From a virus: a stretch of 27,899 nucleotides of DNA. The position numbers and the translations under genes were made by a program. The DNA lies in IMG/VR virus record IMGVR_UViG_3300046529_000313, positions 1 through 27,899 of that record, one strand, 5' to 3'. The notes under the pieces were generated by a model. That model was not told where the DNA came from, searched no databases, and saw nothing but the letters and a program-made list of their open reading frames with translations. Every line of letters begins with the position of its first letter. Position 1 is the stretch's first letter. Positions 7,788 through 15,272 of this stretch are shown here, one piece after another.

Positions 7788-10156
7788 TATTTTTTTCCTT
7801 TTGGTGCTGCTGGCGTCGGCGGGTTCAGTGCCTCGTGGGTTCTGATCGCAATATCAGCCGCATCCTTCTGCGCTTGGCGAGCGTGGTCAGCAATGCCAAG
7901 AGCATGATCGCGGTCTGCCGTCTGACTTTCGAGTTGATGCTGTGCCACACCAAGTCCATGTTCCCTGTCCGCTTGTTGCTGGTTGTGCTGATGCTCACGA
8001 TCGGCCTGTCCCGCAGCCACGCCATGCTTGACCAACTCGAGCCCCTGCTTCTGCTGTTCTCTTATTCCAGCCTGCTGCTCAAGATGCATCTTGCCTTGCA
8101 TGGCAACATCGTCACGTCTTTCCTGCGACTTTATCTTGTCCTGATCGGCCTGATGGATGATCAGTTCTTTCGTAATGTCGGCGTCCTTGATATCCTTCTG
8201 CGTCTGCAGTTCTTGAGCCTTCAATTGGTTCTTTGAACTGTCGCCCTGTGCATCAGCCTGCAGCTTGCCAACCTTGGCATTCACATCTGCCATCTTTGCA
8301 TTGGCCGTGATCAATTTGGCCTGATCGTCCGGAGACGTCTGCTGCGGAGGCGCGGCTACAACAAGACCCACCGGATCTTCCTTCATTGCCGCCAATACCC
8401 TGCGCAATACCTCGTCGGGATCTAGCCTAGGCGCAAATTGCGGCATGGCACTCAACTGAACCAATCCCAATGCCTTTGCCACACGATGTACATGGCTCGG
8501 TACGTTGGGATCTGAAACCGGAACCAGCTGGCAGGTATCTAAAGCCTGAATAAGTTTAGCTCCATCCCAGAAATCTGGCGGGCAATCCTTGTTGTTTGTC
8601 CAGAAGTCTTCCGGATTGCGCCTGAACAACTTTATCAGCAATCCAAATTCTTCCGTCTGCGCCGTATGCATGCCCTTGTGAGCGGCAGACATGACCTTCG
8701 TCGCCTGCTCGACTTGCGCCAGCATCGTGCCAACCGGAATATTAGCCAGCCCCTCACCGGCAGGAACCTCCGCGCTCGCACCCAATGCGCGACACTGCTC
8801 CGTCACCTTGTCGATCAGTGCAAGCAATCCGGGAGTGACGTCTTTGTAAGGAAGGCCAGTCACGATCTGGTTTATCGGCTGTCCGTTGCATTCAACAGGC
8901 TCGAATTGTCCCGGTGCCAATCTAAACGTCGCTGAATTCTGCCTGCCTCCAAGCTTCGCCATCAACCCAGCCGGAAAATTCGCAAACATGCCTGCATCGA
9001 GGGCTTCCCGCCAAGCCGCCGTCATGGCCATGGACGCATTGCCAAGGATATTGAGCATCCCCGTTCCATAAAATCCGGGCCCCGGCACATACGGGTAGCG
9101 AACATACATCGTCTGACGTTCGCATTCCTCGTCCTCCTCTTCCCAGTCCCTCGTAATAGAGAGGATTTCTCTCGTATCCTTGTCCAATGTCACGAGATAC
9201 GGAATAGGAATGCCTTCATCCTCGAATTTACCCGGAGCGTACTCCGGAATATCCAGTTCGCACTGCGATTCCCAGATCGTATATGGCTGATCTTCAGGCC
9301 TTGTCGGCTTTGATACTCCCTGAATTGTTGCGATCTTCTCCGTCACCACGTTGGGCATGGGAGTAGGCTGCGTAAGAGTAGTGTCCCTGTATACCCCAAG
9401 CAATTTCATCCGTTTGAACACACTTGGTCGCATCGGGATCTGGTGCGTAATCCTCGCGCAGGCACTCAAATCCTTTGTAGCATCCGATACGATCAGATCC
9501 TTGGCATCGACACTCTCTGAAACAGGTCGTCTGCGCATCGGACATCGGTACACCTTCTTGAAGCCTGATCCCCTGAAATAAGTCCCCCACAAAAGCATAT
9601 GCGAAGTATCCGGATAGTATTCCTTCGCCGTCTTGGTGAGATAATGATTGAAACCACGCTCAAGAGCCTCCGCAAGTTCGTCCTCACCCTTCGTCTCCGT
9701 CCCGTCATCCTTGATCTTGGCCGGTCCATTTGCTGGCAACAACTCGGCCTGAGAATTCGCCCATCCCTTCAATACGGCCTCAAGCAATAGCGGGTTTGTC
9801 ACCCTGCTCATGCCCTCGACCATGTCGTCGACGCCAGATGCCGGTGCCTGCAATTTAATGCCCAGAACATCCATGCCGCGAGCCGTCGTCTGCAGCCATT
9901 CCTGACGTGACTGATCATCGGCCTCGATCGCCGAGAACAGATCGTTGGCGATAACGCCAAGAGCAACGCTGTCCATGTCCTCGGCTAGGTTCTTGTACCA
10001 GCCATTGTCGTCATCGGCATCCTTGGATTTCTTCTTTGCATCGAGGTGAACAACGACGCCTCCGTCCCCCTGCTGCTCCGTCACCGTCCCTGTTTCGGGA
10101 TTGACGTGAACAGTTTCGTCGTCGTCTTCTATGACGATCTTGATTGGATCAGCCAT
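7787..10156 (-). CDS. Portal protein with long His/Gln-rich C-terminal tail
   Basis: A 789-residue protein. It is the large gene following TerL; its size, a portal-like middle (VRYPYVPGPGFYGTGMLN, then a long helix-rich part) and its genome position identify the dodecameric portal ring of a podovirus-like phage, through which DNA enters the head. From about residue 620 on it is a Gln/Ala/Asp/His-rich coiled coil with three near-repeats of ADREH/ADRDH, ending in a Pro/Lys tail. The ATG at 10156 is chosen because GGAAGG lies seven bases upstream; ATGs at 10159 and 10162 and a frame open to 10174 are alternatives. The coiled tail could form a barrel or contact internal core proteins; this is inference. 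Confidence 0.83.
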   Translation of the reverse strand: MADPIKIVIEDDDETVHVNPETGTVTEQQGDGGVVVHLDAKKKSKDADDDNGWYKNLAEDMDSVALGVIANDLFSAIEADDQSRQEWLQTTARGMDVLGIKLQAPASGVDDMVEGMSRVTNPLLLEAVLKGWANSQAELLPANGPAKIKDDGTETKGEDELAEALERGFNHYLTKTAKEYYPDTSHMLLWGTYFRGSGFKKVYRCPMRRRPVSESVDAKDLIVSDATKDLSACARITHQIPMRPSVFKRMKLLGVYRDTTLTQPTPMPNVVTEKIATIQGVSKPTRPEDQPYTIWESQCELDIPEYAPGKFEDEGIPIPYLVTLDKDTREILSITRDWEEEDEECERQTMYVRYPYVPGPGFYGTGMLNILGNASMAMTAAWREALDAGMFANFPAGLMAKLGGRQNSATFRLAPGQFEPVECNGQPINQIVTGLPYKDVTPGLLALIDKVTEQCRALGASAEVPAGEGLANIPVGTMLAQVEQATKVMSAAHKGMHTAQTEEFGLLIKLFRRNPEDFWTNNKDCPPDFWDGAKLIQALDTCQLVPVSDPNVPSHVHRVAKALGLVQLSAMPQFAPRLDPDEVLRRVLAAMKEDPVGLVVAAPPQQTSPDDQAKLITANAKMADVNAKVGKLQADAQGDSSKNQLKAQELQTQKDIKDADITKELIIHQADQDKIKSQERRDDVAMQGKMHLEQQAGIREQQKQGLELVKHGVAAGQADREHQHNQQQADREHGLGVAQHQLESQTADRDHALGIADHARQAQKDAADIAIRTHEALNPPTPAAPKGKK

Positions 10157-10256
10157 CATCATCCCTTCCGTCATCCCACAGCATATATGCCATCACGATC
10201 ATCGACGGCAGCATTACCGTGCTCACACCCACCAACCACCACTTCCACCAATTCAA
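10149..10256 (-). CDS. Tiny single-span membrane protein (35 residues)
   Basis: A TTG-initiated frame between two coupled genes. It starts two bases after the preceding stop (10258) and ends overlapping the portal start. The product begins MNWWKWWLVGVSTVMLP, has about 18 hydrophobic residues and ends in the acidic tail DDGRDDDG. A Trp-rich interface, one membrane span and an acidic end make a plausible small membrane protein. No clear Shine-Dalgarno is seen, so translation would depend on coupling. Confidence 0.45.
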   Translation of the reverse strand: MNWWKWWLVGVSTVMLPSMIVMAYMLWDDGRDDDG

Positions 10257-10257
10257 T

Positions 10258-10554
10258 TTATTTCAACCACTCCGCTGCCTTCTGGCTTCCTGCCTTCTCG
10301 ACAGTTTCGAGAATGGCAAGCTTGAGACTATCGCACCCCATGTTCAAATCAGCTGCCTGACGCCCTGCCATGACATGGGCATAGCCACCCTTCATGCAAG
10401 CCACGATGCCAACCGATGTGATCTCGCCAGCCAATGCCTGCGCCAATGTTTCCTTGCACAGTTCGATGACCGCGATCTGGTCCTCTGATAGCTTCGGCTT
10501 TGCGCCGATGATCTTGCTTCCAGCACCATTCGTTCCGTAAAGACTACTTGTCAT
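10258..10554 (-). CDS. Small phage protein of unknown function
   Basis: A 98-residue protein from the ATG at 10554, which overlaps the upstream stop (TGATG); a longer frame would begin at 10569. The centre is a helix-rich stretch (SEDQIAVIELCKETLAQALAGE) followed by a Gly-rich turn, and the C-terminus ends KAAEWLK. No motif is recognised. It lies in the chain between TerL and portal. Confidence 0.68.
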   Translation of the reverse strand: MTSSLYGTNGAGSKIIGAKPKLSEDQIAVIELCKETLAQALAGEITSVGIVACMKGGYAHVMAGRQAADLNMGCDSLKLAILETVEKAGSQKAAEWLK

Positions 10555-10700
10555 CACCACATATTCCACGGTGGCCTGTTATGATGCGGATCATTCGGAT
10601 CGCCACCAGCCCACCCGAATTCGTAAAACGCCCAGACTATCACCATGGCGATAAACACCAAAGCGGCAATCCGCATCTCAAGTGTAACATGTGTGATCAT
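10554..10700 (-). CDS. Small single-span membrane protein (48 residues)
   Basis: The ATG at 10700 overlaps the stop of a tiny upstream frame (ATGA). A GTG-started version from 10736 is possible but less well placed. The product has one hydrophobic span (RIAALVFIAMVIVWAFYEFG) and a hydrophilic Pro/His/Trp-rich tail (DPNDPHHNRPPWNMW). Such late-operon membrane peptides may act in lysis or host takeover, but nothing specific identifies this one. Confidence 0.55.
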   Translation of the reverse strand: MITHVTLEMRIAALVFIAMVIVWAFYEFGWAGGDPNDPHHNRPPWNMW

Positions 10701-10789
10701 CTGGTGGACCGTCGCAGCCCCATGAAACTTCCGCACACAACTGGGGGGTCAAGAACGGAAGAAGCCACAACGGCCCGCCACATGATCAT
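10697..10789 (-). CDS. Possible 30-residue ORF bridging two coupled genes
   Basis: An ATG overlapping the stop of the 69-residue gene (ATGA at 10789) opens a 30-codon frame that ends overlapping the next ATG (ATGA at 10700). The product (MIMWRAVVASSVLDPP...) is weakly hydrophobic with a basic end. The double overlap is the only evidence; it would keep ribosomes moving across an otherwise untranslated 85-base gap. Confidence 0.38.
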   Translation of the reverse strand: MIMWRAVVASSVLDPPVVCGSFMGLRRSTR

Positions 10790-10995
10790 TCGTCTACGAG
10801 CGGTACATCACGCCATTCAATATCTGTCTCATTCATCGTAATCCACTTCTGCTGCAGGATCTTTCCACGCGGAACGCGATGAACGAAACGCAGGTTAGCC
10901 GTGATGTAAAAAGTCTTCGTGCCTTCCTTCGGAGGATCAGAAGGCTTCCATGTCGGATCGAATTCACCAACTAACCGTTTTCGATCTTCGCTCAT
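10786..10995 (-). CDS. Small protein of unknown function after large terminase
   Basis: A 69-residue protein whose ATG overlaps the TerL stop by four bases. It begins MSEDRKRLVGEFDPTWKPSD and has a short beta-like core (TFYITANLRFVHRVPRGK). No Cys motif, no membrane span and no recognised family. It is probably a late-operon accessory. Confidence 0.72.
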   Translation of the reverse strand: MSEDRKRLVGEFDPTWKPSDPPKEGTKTFYITANLRFVHRVPRGKILQQKWITMNETDIEWRDVPLVDE

Positions 10996-12689
10996 ACCGG
11001 ATACAGAGCCTTCTCTTTCGGTTTCAGTTTAATCGCCTCGTGCTCCTGATGCAGGACTTCCTCATCAGTCGGGGCATGACCGTTATCTCTCAACCACTTC
11101 ACGGCCTGTGTCGCACTGTCCGTCAGATCCTTGTACTTGCCATTCGGAAACACGGCCATTTCCTGAATGACCATGTCGCTCCAGTCACGAACCGGAGCAT
11201 ACACCCCCAGATTGGAAAACACAGCCTGTACACCCGTCGCCCTCGCCACCTTGTCACCCTTGACCGGGCATAACTGTGTGTTCCAGTCCTGCATGCCATA
11301 GCGGTTTCGCAACTCCTGCGCAGCACTGATGCCGCTCGCCTTGGCCTCTATCAACAGCTTGTCGACCTTGAAACGCTCGCAGGTATGCTGAACCCACTCC
11401 ATAAGGCCCCATGTTTCCTGAGTTCTTCGATTGTATTGCTGCTTGGTTTCCCCGGCCAAGTATGGCGTACGCACTCCCGAGAACTCCAGATGCTTCCGCC
11501 AAGCATTGACCAGCATCAATCTCCTTTTGCCCTCCAGATGCCACACGCCCCATACCGTCATGCCGGTAGGATCATTCATTTCATTCTGGGTAAAGGCACT
11601 GTCGACCGATGCAATAATCAGATCGAACATCGGAAACTTGCCGTCCACGCCTTCCCATACCTGCCACCACGCGCTCTTGAATATACCACCACCGCGAGGC
11701 GCGGGAGACTGCTGGTACTGACCGGCCCACTTGTATGGACCGCCTTCCTTCTTCAGTCTCTGTATGACCTCCAGTGGAAATCTCTCATCCCATGCCGGTT
11801 CTAGATCACACCCATCGAGATCAGCAACGTCAAGACGGGGGTCGATCCAGCCGATGGCCGTTTCGATGGCTTGCCCCTCATCATTGAAGGCGCGGCTGAT
11901 GTCGTATTCCATCGGAACCATGAGGTGACAGTAGTCAAGCCCAAGCGAAAGAATTGCGCCGCTGACGTCATCTTCGTGAACCCTCTGCATGATGATGATG
12001 ATGGCACCGCGCTTCATGTCATTGAGACGATCGCTCATCGACTCACGAAACCACCTCACAGTTTCTGTTCGTACGATATCGCTCTCTGCTTCTTTAACAT
12101 TGTGCGGGTCGTCAAGAATGACACGATCACCACGCTCGCCAGTACCAACACCGCCAACAGAACTAGCAAGCTTCCAGCCCTTTCTCGTATTTGTAACAAG
12201 CGTGTCGCCCTTTTTGACGATCTTGACCTTGGTGCCATATAAATCCCTGAACTGAATGCTGGTGACCAGATCACCAAACCGCCTGTTGTCTCGTTCTGTT
12301 AATGAGGCGCTGTAAGAGAACGTCACGTACCGTAAATGGCTTTTGCCTGCACACGCCCATTCCCATGCTGGCCAGAACACATCGACAAGAAGGCTTTTGC
12401 AAAAGCCGGGTGGCACATTGATCAGAAGCCTTCTGATCTCTCCGTATGTTACGGCCTCCAGATGCTCGCATATCGCCTCCATCGGCCAGCCCGGAACCAT
12501 CGGGCTCTCAGGCTCAAGGATGTGCCAGAAGTATTTGACGAATGCATAAAGGCCGCCAACCCACTCGCCCGTCTCTTTGTCGCGATAGCCGCGCTGGCAC
12601 TGCTCTGCCCTGTGCTGTCGAGCCACATACTTCGATAGCATCTCGGCGTATTCGACGTGTGCCTTACGCTGCTGCGGATCTAACTGCAT
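10992..12689 (-). CDS. terL: Terminase large subunit
   Basis: A 565-residue packaging motor with two domains. The ATPase domain has a Walker A-like NVPPGFCKS at 91-99 and Walker B RVILDD at 189-194, preceded by SSVGGVGTGERGD as in many large terminases. The C-terminal RNase H-like nuclease has the acidic residues expected: SVDSAF (Asp363), LLIEAK (Glu448) and KDLTDSATQA (Asp521/Asp524). It cuts concatemeric DNA and drives it through the portal using ATP. Length is in the usual range. The residue before the Walker A lysine is Cys rather than Gly. The start overlaps the preceding tiny ORF as TAATG. Confidence 0.95.
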   Translation of the reverse strand: MQLDPQQRKAHVEYAEMLSKYVARQHRAEQCQRGYRDKETGEWVGGLYAFVKYFWHILEPESPMVPGWPMEAICEHLEAVTYGEIRRLLINVPPGFCKSLLVDVFWPAWEWACAGKSHLRYVTFSYSASLTERDNRRFGDLVTSIQFRDLYGTKVKIVKKGDTLVTNTRKGWKLASSVGGVGTGERGDRVILDDPHNVKEAESDIVRTETVRWFRESMSDRLNDMKRGAIIIIMQRVHEDDVSGAILSLGLDYCHLMVPMEYDISRAFNDEGQAIETAIGWIDPRLDVADLDGCDLEPAWDERFPLEVIQRLKKEGGPYKWAGQYQQSPAPRGGGIFKSAWWQVWEGVDGKFPMFDLIIASVDSAFTQNEMNDPTGMTVWGVWHLEGKRRLMLVNAWRKHLEFSGVRTPYLAGETKQQYNRRTQETWGLMEWVQHTCERFKVDKLLIEAKASGISAAQELRNRYGMQDWNTQLCPVKGDKVARATGVQAVFSNLGVYAPVRDWSDMVIQEMAVFPNGKYKDLTDSATQAVKWLRDNGHAPTDEEVLHQEHEAIKLKPKEKALYPV

Positions 12690-12778
12690 TATCGCGGCAT
12701 ATTCTCTTCATTCGCCAGCACCAGCAGACACACCACGAACATAGCAATGCATACAGCGTAGAATACCGTGACGTCCAT
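12689..12778 (-). CDS. Tiny membrane peptide (29 residues) upstream of terL
   Basis: A 29-codon frame joined at both ends by TAATG overlaps: to the 83-residue gene upstream and to terL downstream. The product, from MDVTVFYAVCIAMF onward, is almost entirely hydrophobic with an acidic end (NEENMPR). The double coupling makes it likely to be translated. Function unknown. Confidence 0.6.
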   Translation of the reverse strand: MDVTVFYAVCIAMFVVCLLVLANEENMPR

Positions 12779-13029
12779 TACCGTTCTTTCCAGTACGGAA
12801 ATGGCGGACCATCGTGCGGTCCCGGTTGCTCGACAGTTGTTTCATACCGAGGCTCAAGATCACCACGCACATATTGCCGGATCAATTCCAACTCCCTGTC
12901 TGGCCATTGCTTCTGAACACCATTGAGTTGGAAGACTGTACATAGCCGCTCGATGGCCGCCTCACAGCGTTTGATCCGTTCTTCTGCATTTATAACATGG
13001 TGCATTGCTAAATTTGCAGTGTCTGTCAT
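12778..13029 (-). CDS. Small protein of unknown function
   Basis: An 83-residue protein from the ATG at 13029 that overlaps the SGNH lipoprotein stop (ATGA); a longer frame to 13158 would overlap that gene heavily. The N-terminal 35 residues form a charged helix with two Cys (RCEAAIERLC). The C-terminus is Pro- and acid-rich (EQPGPHDGPPFPYWKER). No recognised family. Confidence 0.65.
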   Translation of the reverse strand: MTDTANLAMHHVINAEERIKRCEAAIERLCTVFQLNGVQKQWPDRELELIRQYVRGDLEPRYETTVEQPGPHDGPPFPYWKER

Positions 13030-13601
13030 GGCGTCAGTATCCTGCTCACTATCGCCGAATAACCCGCTCCATTCGGATGCAAGCCATCCAGCGTCAATCC
13101 AACCATCGAACCCGTCTGTGCCACCAATTGCGGATGACAATTTGCATGCGCTGCACATACCGCATTGAGCCTAGCCACTACGGCATCAATCTTCATGTTG
13201 TTCAGTGGACTGCCGGGTAACGTAGTGGCTAGTTGCACTTCATCCAGCTGAATAATGCCGAGAAAGAATATCGTGATGGCAGGCGAGATAGCACTGAGCA
13301 TATTCACATAGTCGGAAACGATCGTATCCGGATCATCCAGATTATTGATCCCGCCTTCCAGCAACAGCAATTGCGTACCAGCCGGGATTGTCCCAACTCG
13401 AGCCGCTATCTGCGTCGATGTCTGCTGGCCAATACCTAGATTGACTGCAGTGTTGAATGGTGGCGCAAGACTTGGCTGGAACGGAGCCATGAGGCTGATG
13501 ACACTGTCACCAAGCATGGCGAAGTTTGATGATGATTGCTGCTTGTCATTGCAGCCAGCCAATACGATCGCGAGCGCAAGAAGGCTATTGCGGATTATCA
13601 T
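13026..13601 (-). CDS. SGNH/GDSL-family hydrolase, predicted lipoprotein
   Basis: A 191-residue protein from the ATG at 13601. It starts with a lipoprotein signal: MIIRNSLLALAIVLAGC, with lipobox LAG and Cys17. The SGNH blocks are visible: GDSV at 31-34 (Ser33 nucleophile), LGIGQQTS near 55-62 (block II Gly), GINN at 84-87 (block III) and DGLHPN at 172-177 (Asp172, His175). The family hydrolyses esters such as O-acetyl groups on glycans and lipids. Export and lipidation would put it at the host envelope. A role in de-acetylating surface polysaccharide, changing receptors or aiding lysis is inference. It sits between the two terminase genes with overlaps on both sides. Confidence 0.82.
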   Translation of the reverse strand: MIIRNSLLALAIVLAGCNDKQQSSSNFAMLGDSVISLMAPFQPSLAPPFNTAVNLGIGQQTSTQIAARVGTIPAGTQLLLLEGGINNLDDPDTIVSDYVNMLSAISPAITIFFLGIIQLDEVQLATTLPGSPLNNMKIDAVVARLNAVCAAHANCHPQLVAQTGSMVGLTLDGLHPNGAGYSAIVSRILTP

Positions 13602-13740
13602 CGCGCAACTTCTCTGCCAATGCCTGCAATGCCCATTCGATCTCCTCAAGCTTGCGAACAATGTCTGCATTACCCGGTGTCTGAAATACATTGCTGGCCC
13701 TATGCCGCGTAATGCCTTCCAATATTTCCTGATAGGTCAT
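13585..13740 (-). CDS. Small helical protein (51 residues)
   Basis: The ATG at 13740 overlaps the upstream stop (ATGA), and the frame ends 17 bases inside the lipoprotein gene. The product begins MTYQEILEGITRHRASN and has a charged amphipathic helix (VRKLEEIEWALQALAEKL). No recognised family. The frame is in step with the coupled gene chain. Confidence 0.6.
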   Translation of the reverse strand: MTYQEILEGITRHRASNVFQTPGNADIVRKLEEIEWALQALAEKLRDDNPQ

Positions 13741-13946
13741 GACCGCGCCCAATTCGGCAGCAAACCAGTCTTGCCAATCTTGGACACCTCAACAAATGTC
13801 CCCGGCTTTTGCTTGGCGCTATTGCAGAGTGCTGCCACCTGAGAATGAAATGCGACGGCCTCATCGTGCGTACTAAATACTGCCGTCAGTACGACCCTGT
13901 TCTCGTTGTCCTTGCCGGTGGAGATCGAGAGATTCAGTTCGTTCAT
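13737..13946 (-). CDS. Small protein of unknown function overlapping the Tat-like gene
   Basis: A 69-residue protein from the ATG at 13946, chosen because GGAG lies about eight bases upstream. A longer frame to 14120 would lie wholly over another gene. It begins MNELNLSISTGKDNENRVVL and alternates strand-like and helix-like stretches. It overlaps the previous gene by 74 bases, more than usual here, which lowers confidence slightly. Confidence 0.6.
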   Translation of the reverse strand: MNELNLSISTGKDNENRVVLTAVFSTHDEAVAFHSQVAALCNSAKQKPGTFVEVSKIGKTGLLPNWARS

Positions 13947-14142
13947 CCATGCGCTCCATGACTTCCTTAAACGAGTGCCACCGATCACCAAGAAAGATGT
14001 GCCCGGTATTGGGGCTGACGTCGCCGATGAATGGCCTTCCGTAGAATTGTTTGTCATCAGCAACAAATTGTATGGCAGGCAGAATTGGTATGGCTGCAGC
14101 AACCACAGCAGCAGATCCAAGCAACAATTCGCGCCGGTTCAC
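13873..14142 (-). CDS. Exported protein with Tat-like N-terminus
   Basis: An 89-residue protein from a GTG at 14142 that overlaps the upstream stop (GTGA). The N-terminus reads MNRRELLLGSAAVVAAAIP, a twin-arginine followed by a hydrophobic run, like a short Tat or Sec signal. The mature part has a Trp and charged helices (FKEVMERMDERTESLDLH). No family is recognised. Being next to an SGNH lipoprotein, it may be a second envelope-targeted product. Confidence 0.6.
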   Translation of the reverse strand: MNRRELLLGSAAVVAAAIPILPAIQFVADDKQFYGRPFIGDVSPNTGHIFLGDRWHSFKEVMERMDERTESLDLHRQGQREQGRTDGSI

Positions 14143-14384
14143 TTCTTAGCCCTCCAACGCTTTTGCGCTTGAGCCTTTGCCTTTCGGCGAGCCGCGCATA
14201 CCGGGCATGTAAACTTTGCAGCCGCAATAGTCGGCTGTGGGGTCGAGGCCTGAGATTTCTTTTTGGAAGGCAATATGCGTGGCGTAATCTTGGTGGCATC
14301 GGATGCAACAGAAACCGATGAGGTCGCCGCCGGACACGCTCCCCAATGCCTGTCTCCGCATAGCCTGCATTTTGGCGCTTCCAT
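14139..14384 (-). CDS. Small Cys-rich, zinc-finger-like protein
   Basis: An 81-residue protein with two Cys clusters: CRLCGDRHWGAC at residues 6-17 and CPVCAARRK at about 60-68, then a very basic tail (KAKAQAQKRWRAKK). The pattern fits a small zinc-binding, possibly nucleic-acid-binding phage protein. The end overlaps the next GTG. The ATG is directly adjacent to the triple palindrome at 14385-14420, and the only Shine-Dalgarno-like sequence (GGTAGAG) lies inside it. An overlapping frame at 14146-14370 also contains Cys but fits the gene chain less well. Confidence 0.6.
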   Translation of the reverse strand: MEAPKCRLCGDRHWGACPAATSSVSVASDATKITPRILPSKKKSQASTPQPTIAAAKFTCPVCAARRKAKAQAQKRWRAKK

Positions 14385-14420
14385 GTAGTCTCTACCGTAG
14401 ATGCTACATGTAGATACTAC
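14385..14420. repeat. Three tandem 11-bp palindromes GTAGNNNCTAC
   Basis: Between the small-terminase stop and the next start lie three units: GTAGTCTCTAC (14385-14395), GTAGATGCTAC (14397-14407) and GTAGATACTAC (14410-14420), spaced by one and two bases. Each is a perfect inverted repeat around a variable 3-base centre. They cover the ribosome-binding region of the Cys-rich gene, so they could be a protein operator, a translational operator or a packaging-related site. The start positions have a period of 12-13 bases. Confidence 0.75.
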
Positions 14421-14887
14421 GCTTCGCCCTCATTATCAACCACCAGCCGGGGCCCGACACCGATCTCCTGCCCCTTCTTTTCGATCTCGCGCAGCAACTC
14501 TTCATCCGTCATGCCATCAAATGCACCAGCATCACCAACCTCACGCCGATCGATAATGAGCCCTAATATGCGGGCCTTTCCAATCGATGCTGATACCGCA
14601 GCAGAAGTCTGCTTGTTTTCGAGAGCGATCGTTCGCGCTTCATCGAGTTCGGCCAGCAGCATTTCCCTTGTGTATAGGATTTCCGTTGTGGTCTTTTGCA
14701 GTGTGTTATCTGCACGTTTTTCCAGTAATTCGGCTATTCTGTTTTGAACTTCTGTTTTCTGTTTTAGCGACGATGAATTGCCTTTATTCCGTTTGTATCC
14801 TGCCTTTACATATGCTGCATCCTGACCAACTCCAGCTGCAATATTCTGGGCGAAAATTTCATATTTTGGATTGCGTAGTGCTGGCAT
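14417..14887 (-). CDS. terS: Terminase small subunit
   Basis: A 156-residue protein. The N-terminal part (residues 5-55: NPKYEIFAQNIAAGVGQDAAYVKAG, then NSSSLKQKTEVQNRIAELLE) is the helix-turn-helix arrangement of small terminases of the Terminase_2 type. The middle is a helical oligomerisation region and the C-terminus is acidic (VVDNEGEA), suited to contact TerL. It recognises the packaging start on phage DNA. Here it is separated from terL by about 1.7 kb of small genes, whereas the two are usually adjacent. Confidence 0.83.
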   Translation of the reverse strand: MPALRNPKYEIFAQNIAAGVGQDAAYVKAGYKRNKGNSSSLKQKTEVQNRIAELLEKRADNTLQKTTTEILYTREMLLAELDEARTIALENKQTSAAVSASIGKARILGLIIDRREVGDAGAFDGMTDEELLREIEKKGQEIGVGPRLVVDNEGEA

Positions 14888-14889
14888 CT

Positions 14890-15081
14890 CTACACCCGGC
14901 TAAACATAGCATCGGCTGGCTCTAATATTGGCTCGTCTTTTACTTCGATTGTTTTCAAGCCAATCCACACATCTGAACTACATAACTGTGTGGCCTCAAA
15001 TCGAGCCTTGTCCTCGCTGAAATATGCAGACACCTCTTCAATCATCTGATCTTTCTGGCGAAGAATAATCCAGACTTTCAT
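14890..15081 (-). CDS. Small protein of unknown function
   Basis: A 63-residue protein beginning MKVWIILRQKDQMIEEVSAYF, with alternating strand and helix character and no Cys cluster or membrane span. It overlaps the preceding gene by four bases and ends two bases before terS. The pattern of a short strand, an acidic helix and a conserved-looking 'Glu-Ala-Thr' turn resembles other small phage accessory proteins in this window. Confidence 0.7.
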   Translation of the reverse strand: MKVWIILRQKDQMIEEVSAYFSEDKARFEATQLCSSDVWIGLKTIEVKDEPILEPADAMFSRV

Positions 15082-15272
15082 GGCCCCAGCCTGTCGATGA
15101 CATTCGCTGCTATTGTCTGCAAACTATCATTAGATCCGTCATCGTCATTCGCCGCATCTGCAATTGCGCTGATCATGTTTGATACATCATTTGCCATCCT
15201 GCCGGGTGGCAATTGGCGCAATTTCTGTCGAGCGGCTACCAGTCTGGCTAATACGATTGGTCTTACCGGCAT
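15078..15272 (-). CDS. Small protein of unknown function
   Basis: A 64-residue protein from the ATG at 15272, which lies ten bases inside the upstream gene; the frame is open to 15317. It has a basic N-terminal helix (LVAARQKLRQLP), a Gly-Arg turn and a C-terminal Asp-rich helix. No recognised family. It ends with an ATGA overlap to the next gene. Confidence 0.6.
   Translation of the reverse strand: MPVRPIVLARLVAARQKLRQLPPGRMANDVSNMISAIADAANDDDGSNDSLQTIAANVIDRLGP

Noticed and set aside
14146-14370. Alternative Cys-containing ORF over the zinc-finger-like gene
   Set aside because: The 14139-14384 frame has a CxxC at both ends, a basic tail and a GTGA junction with the next gene; this one lacks these.
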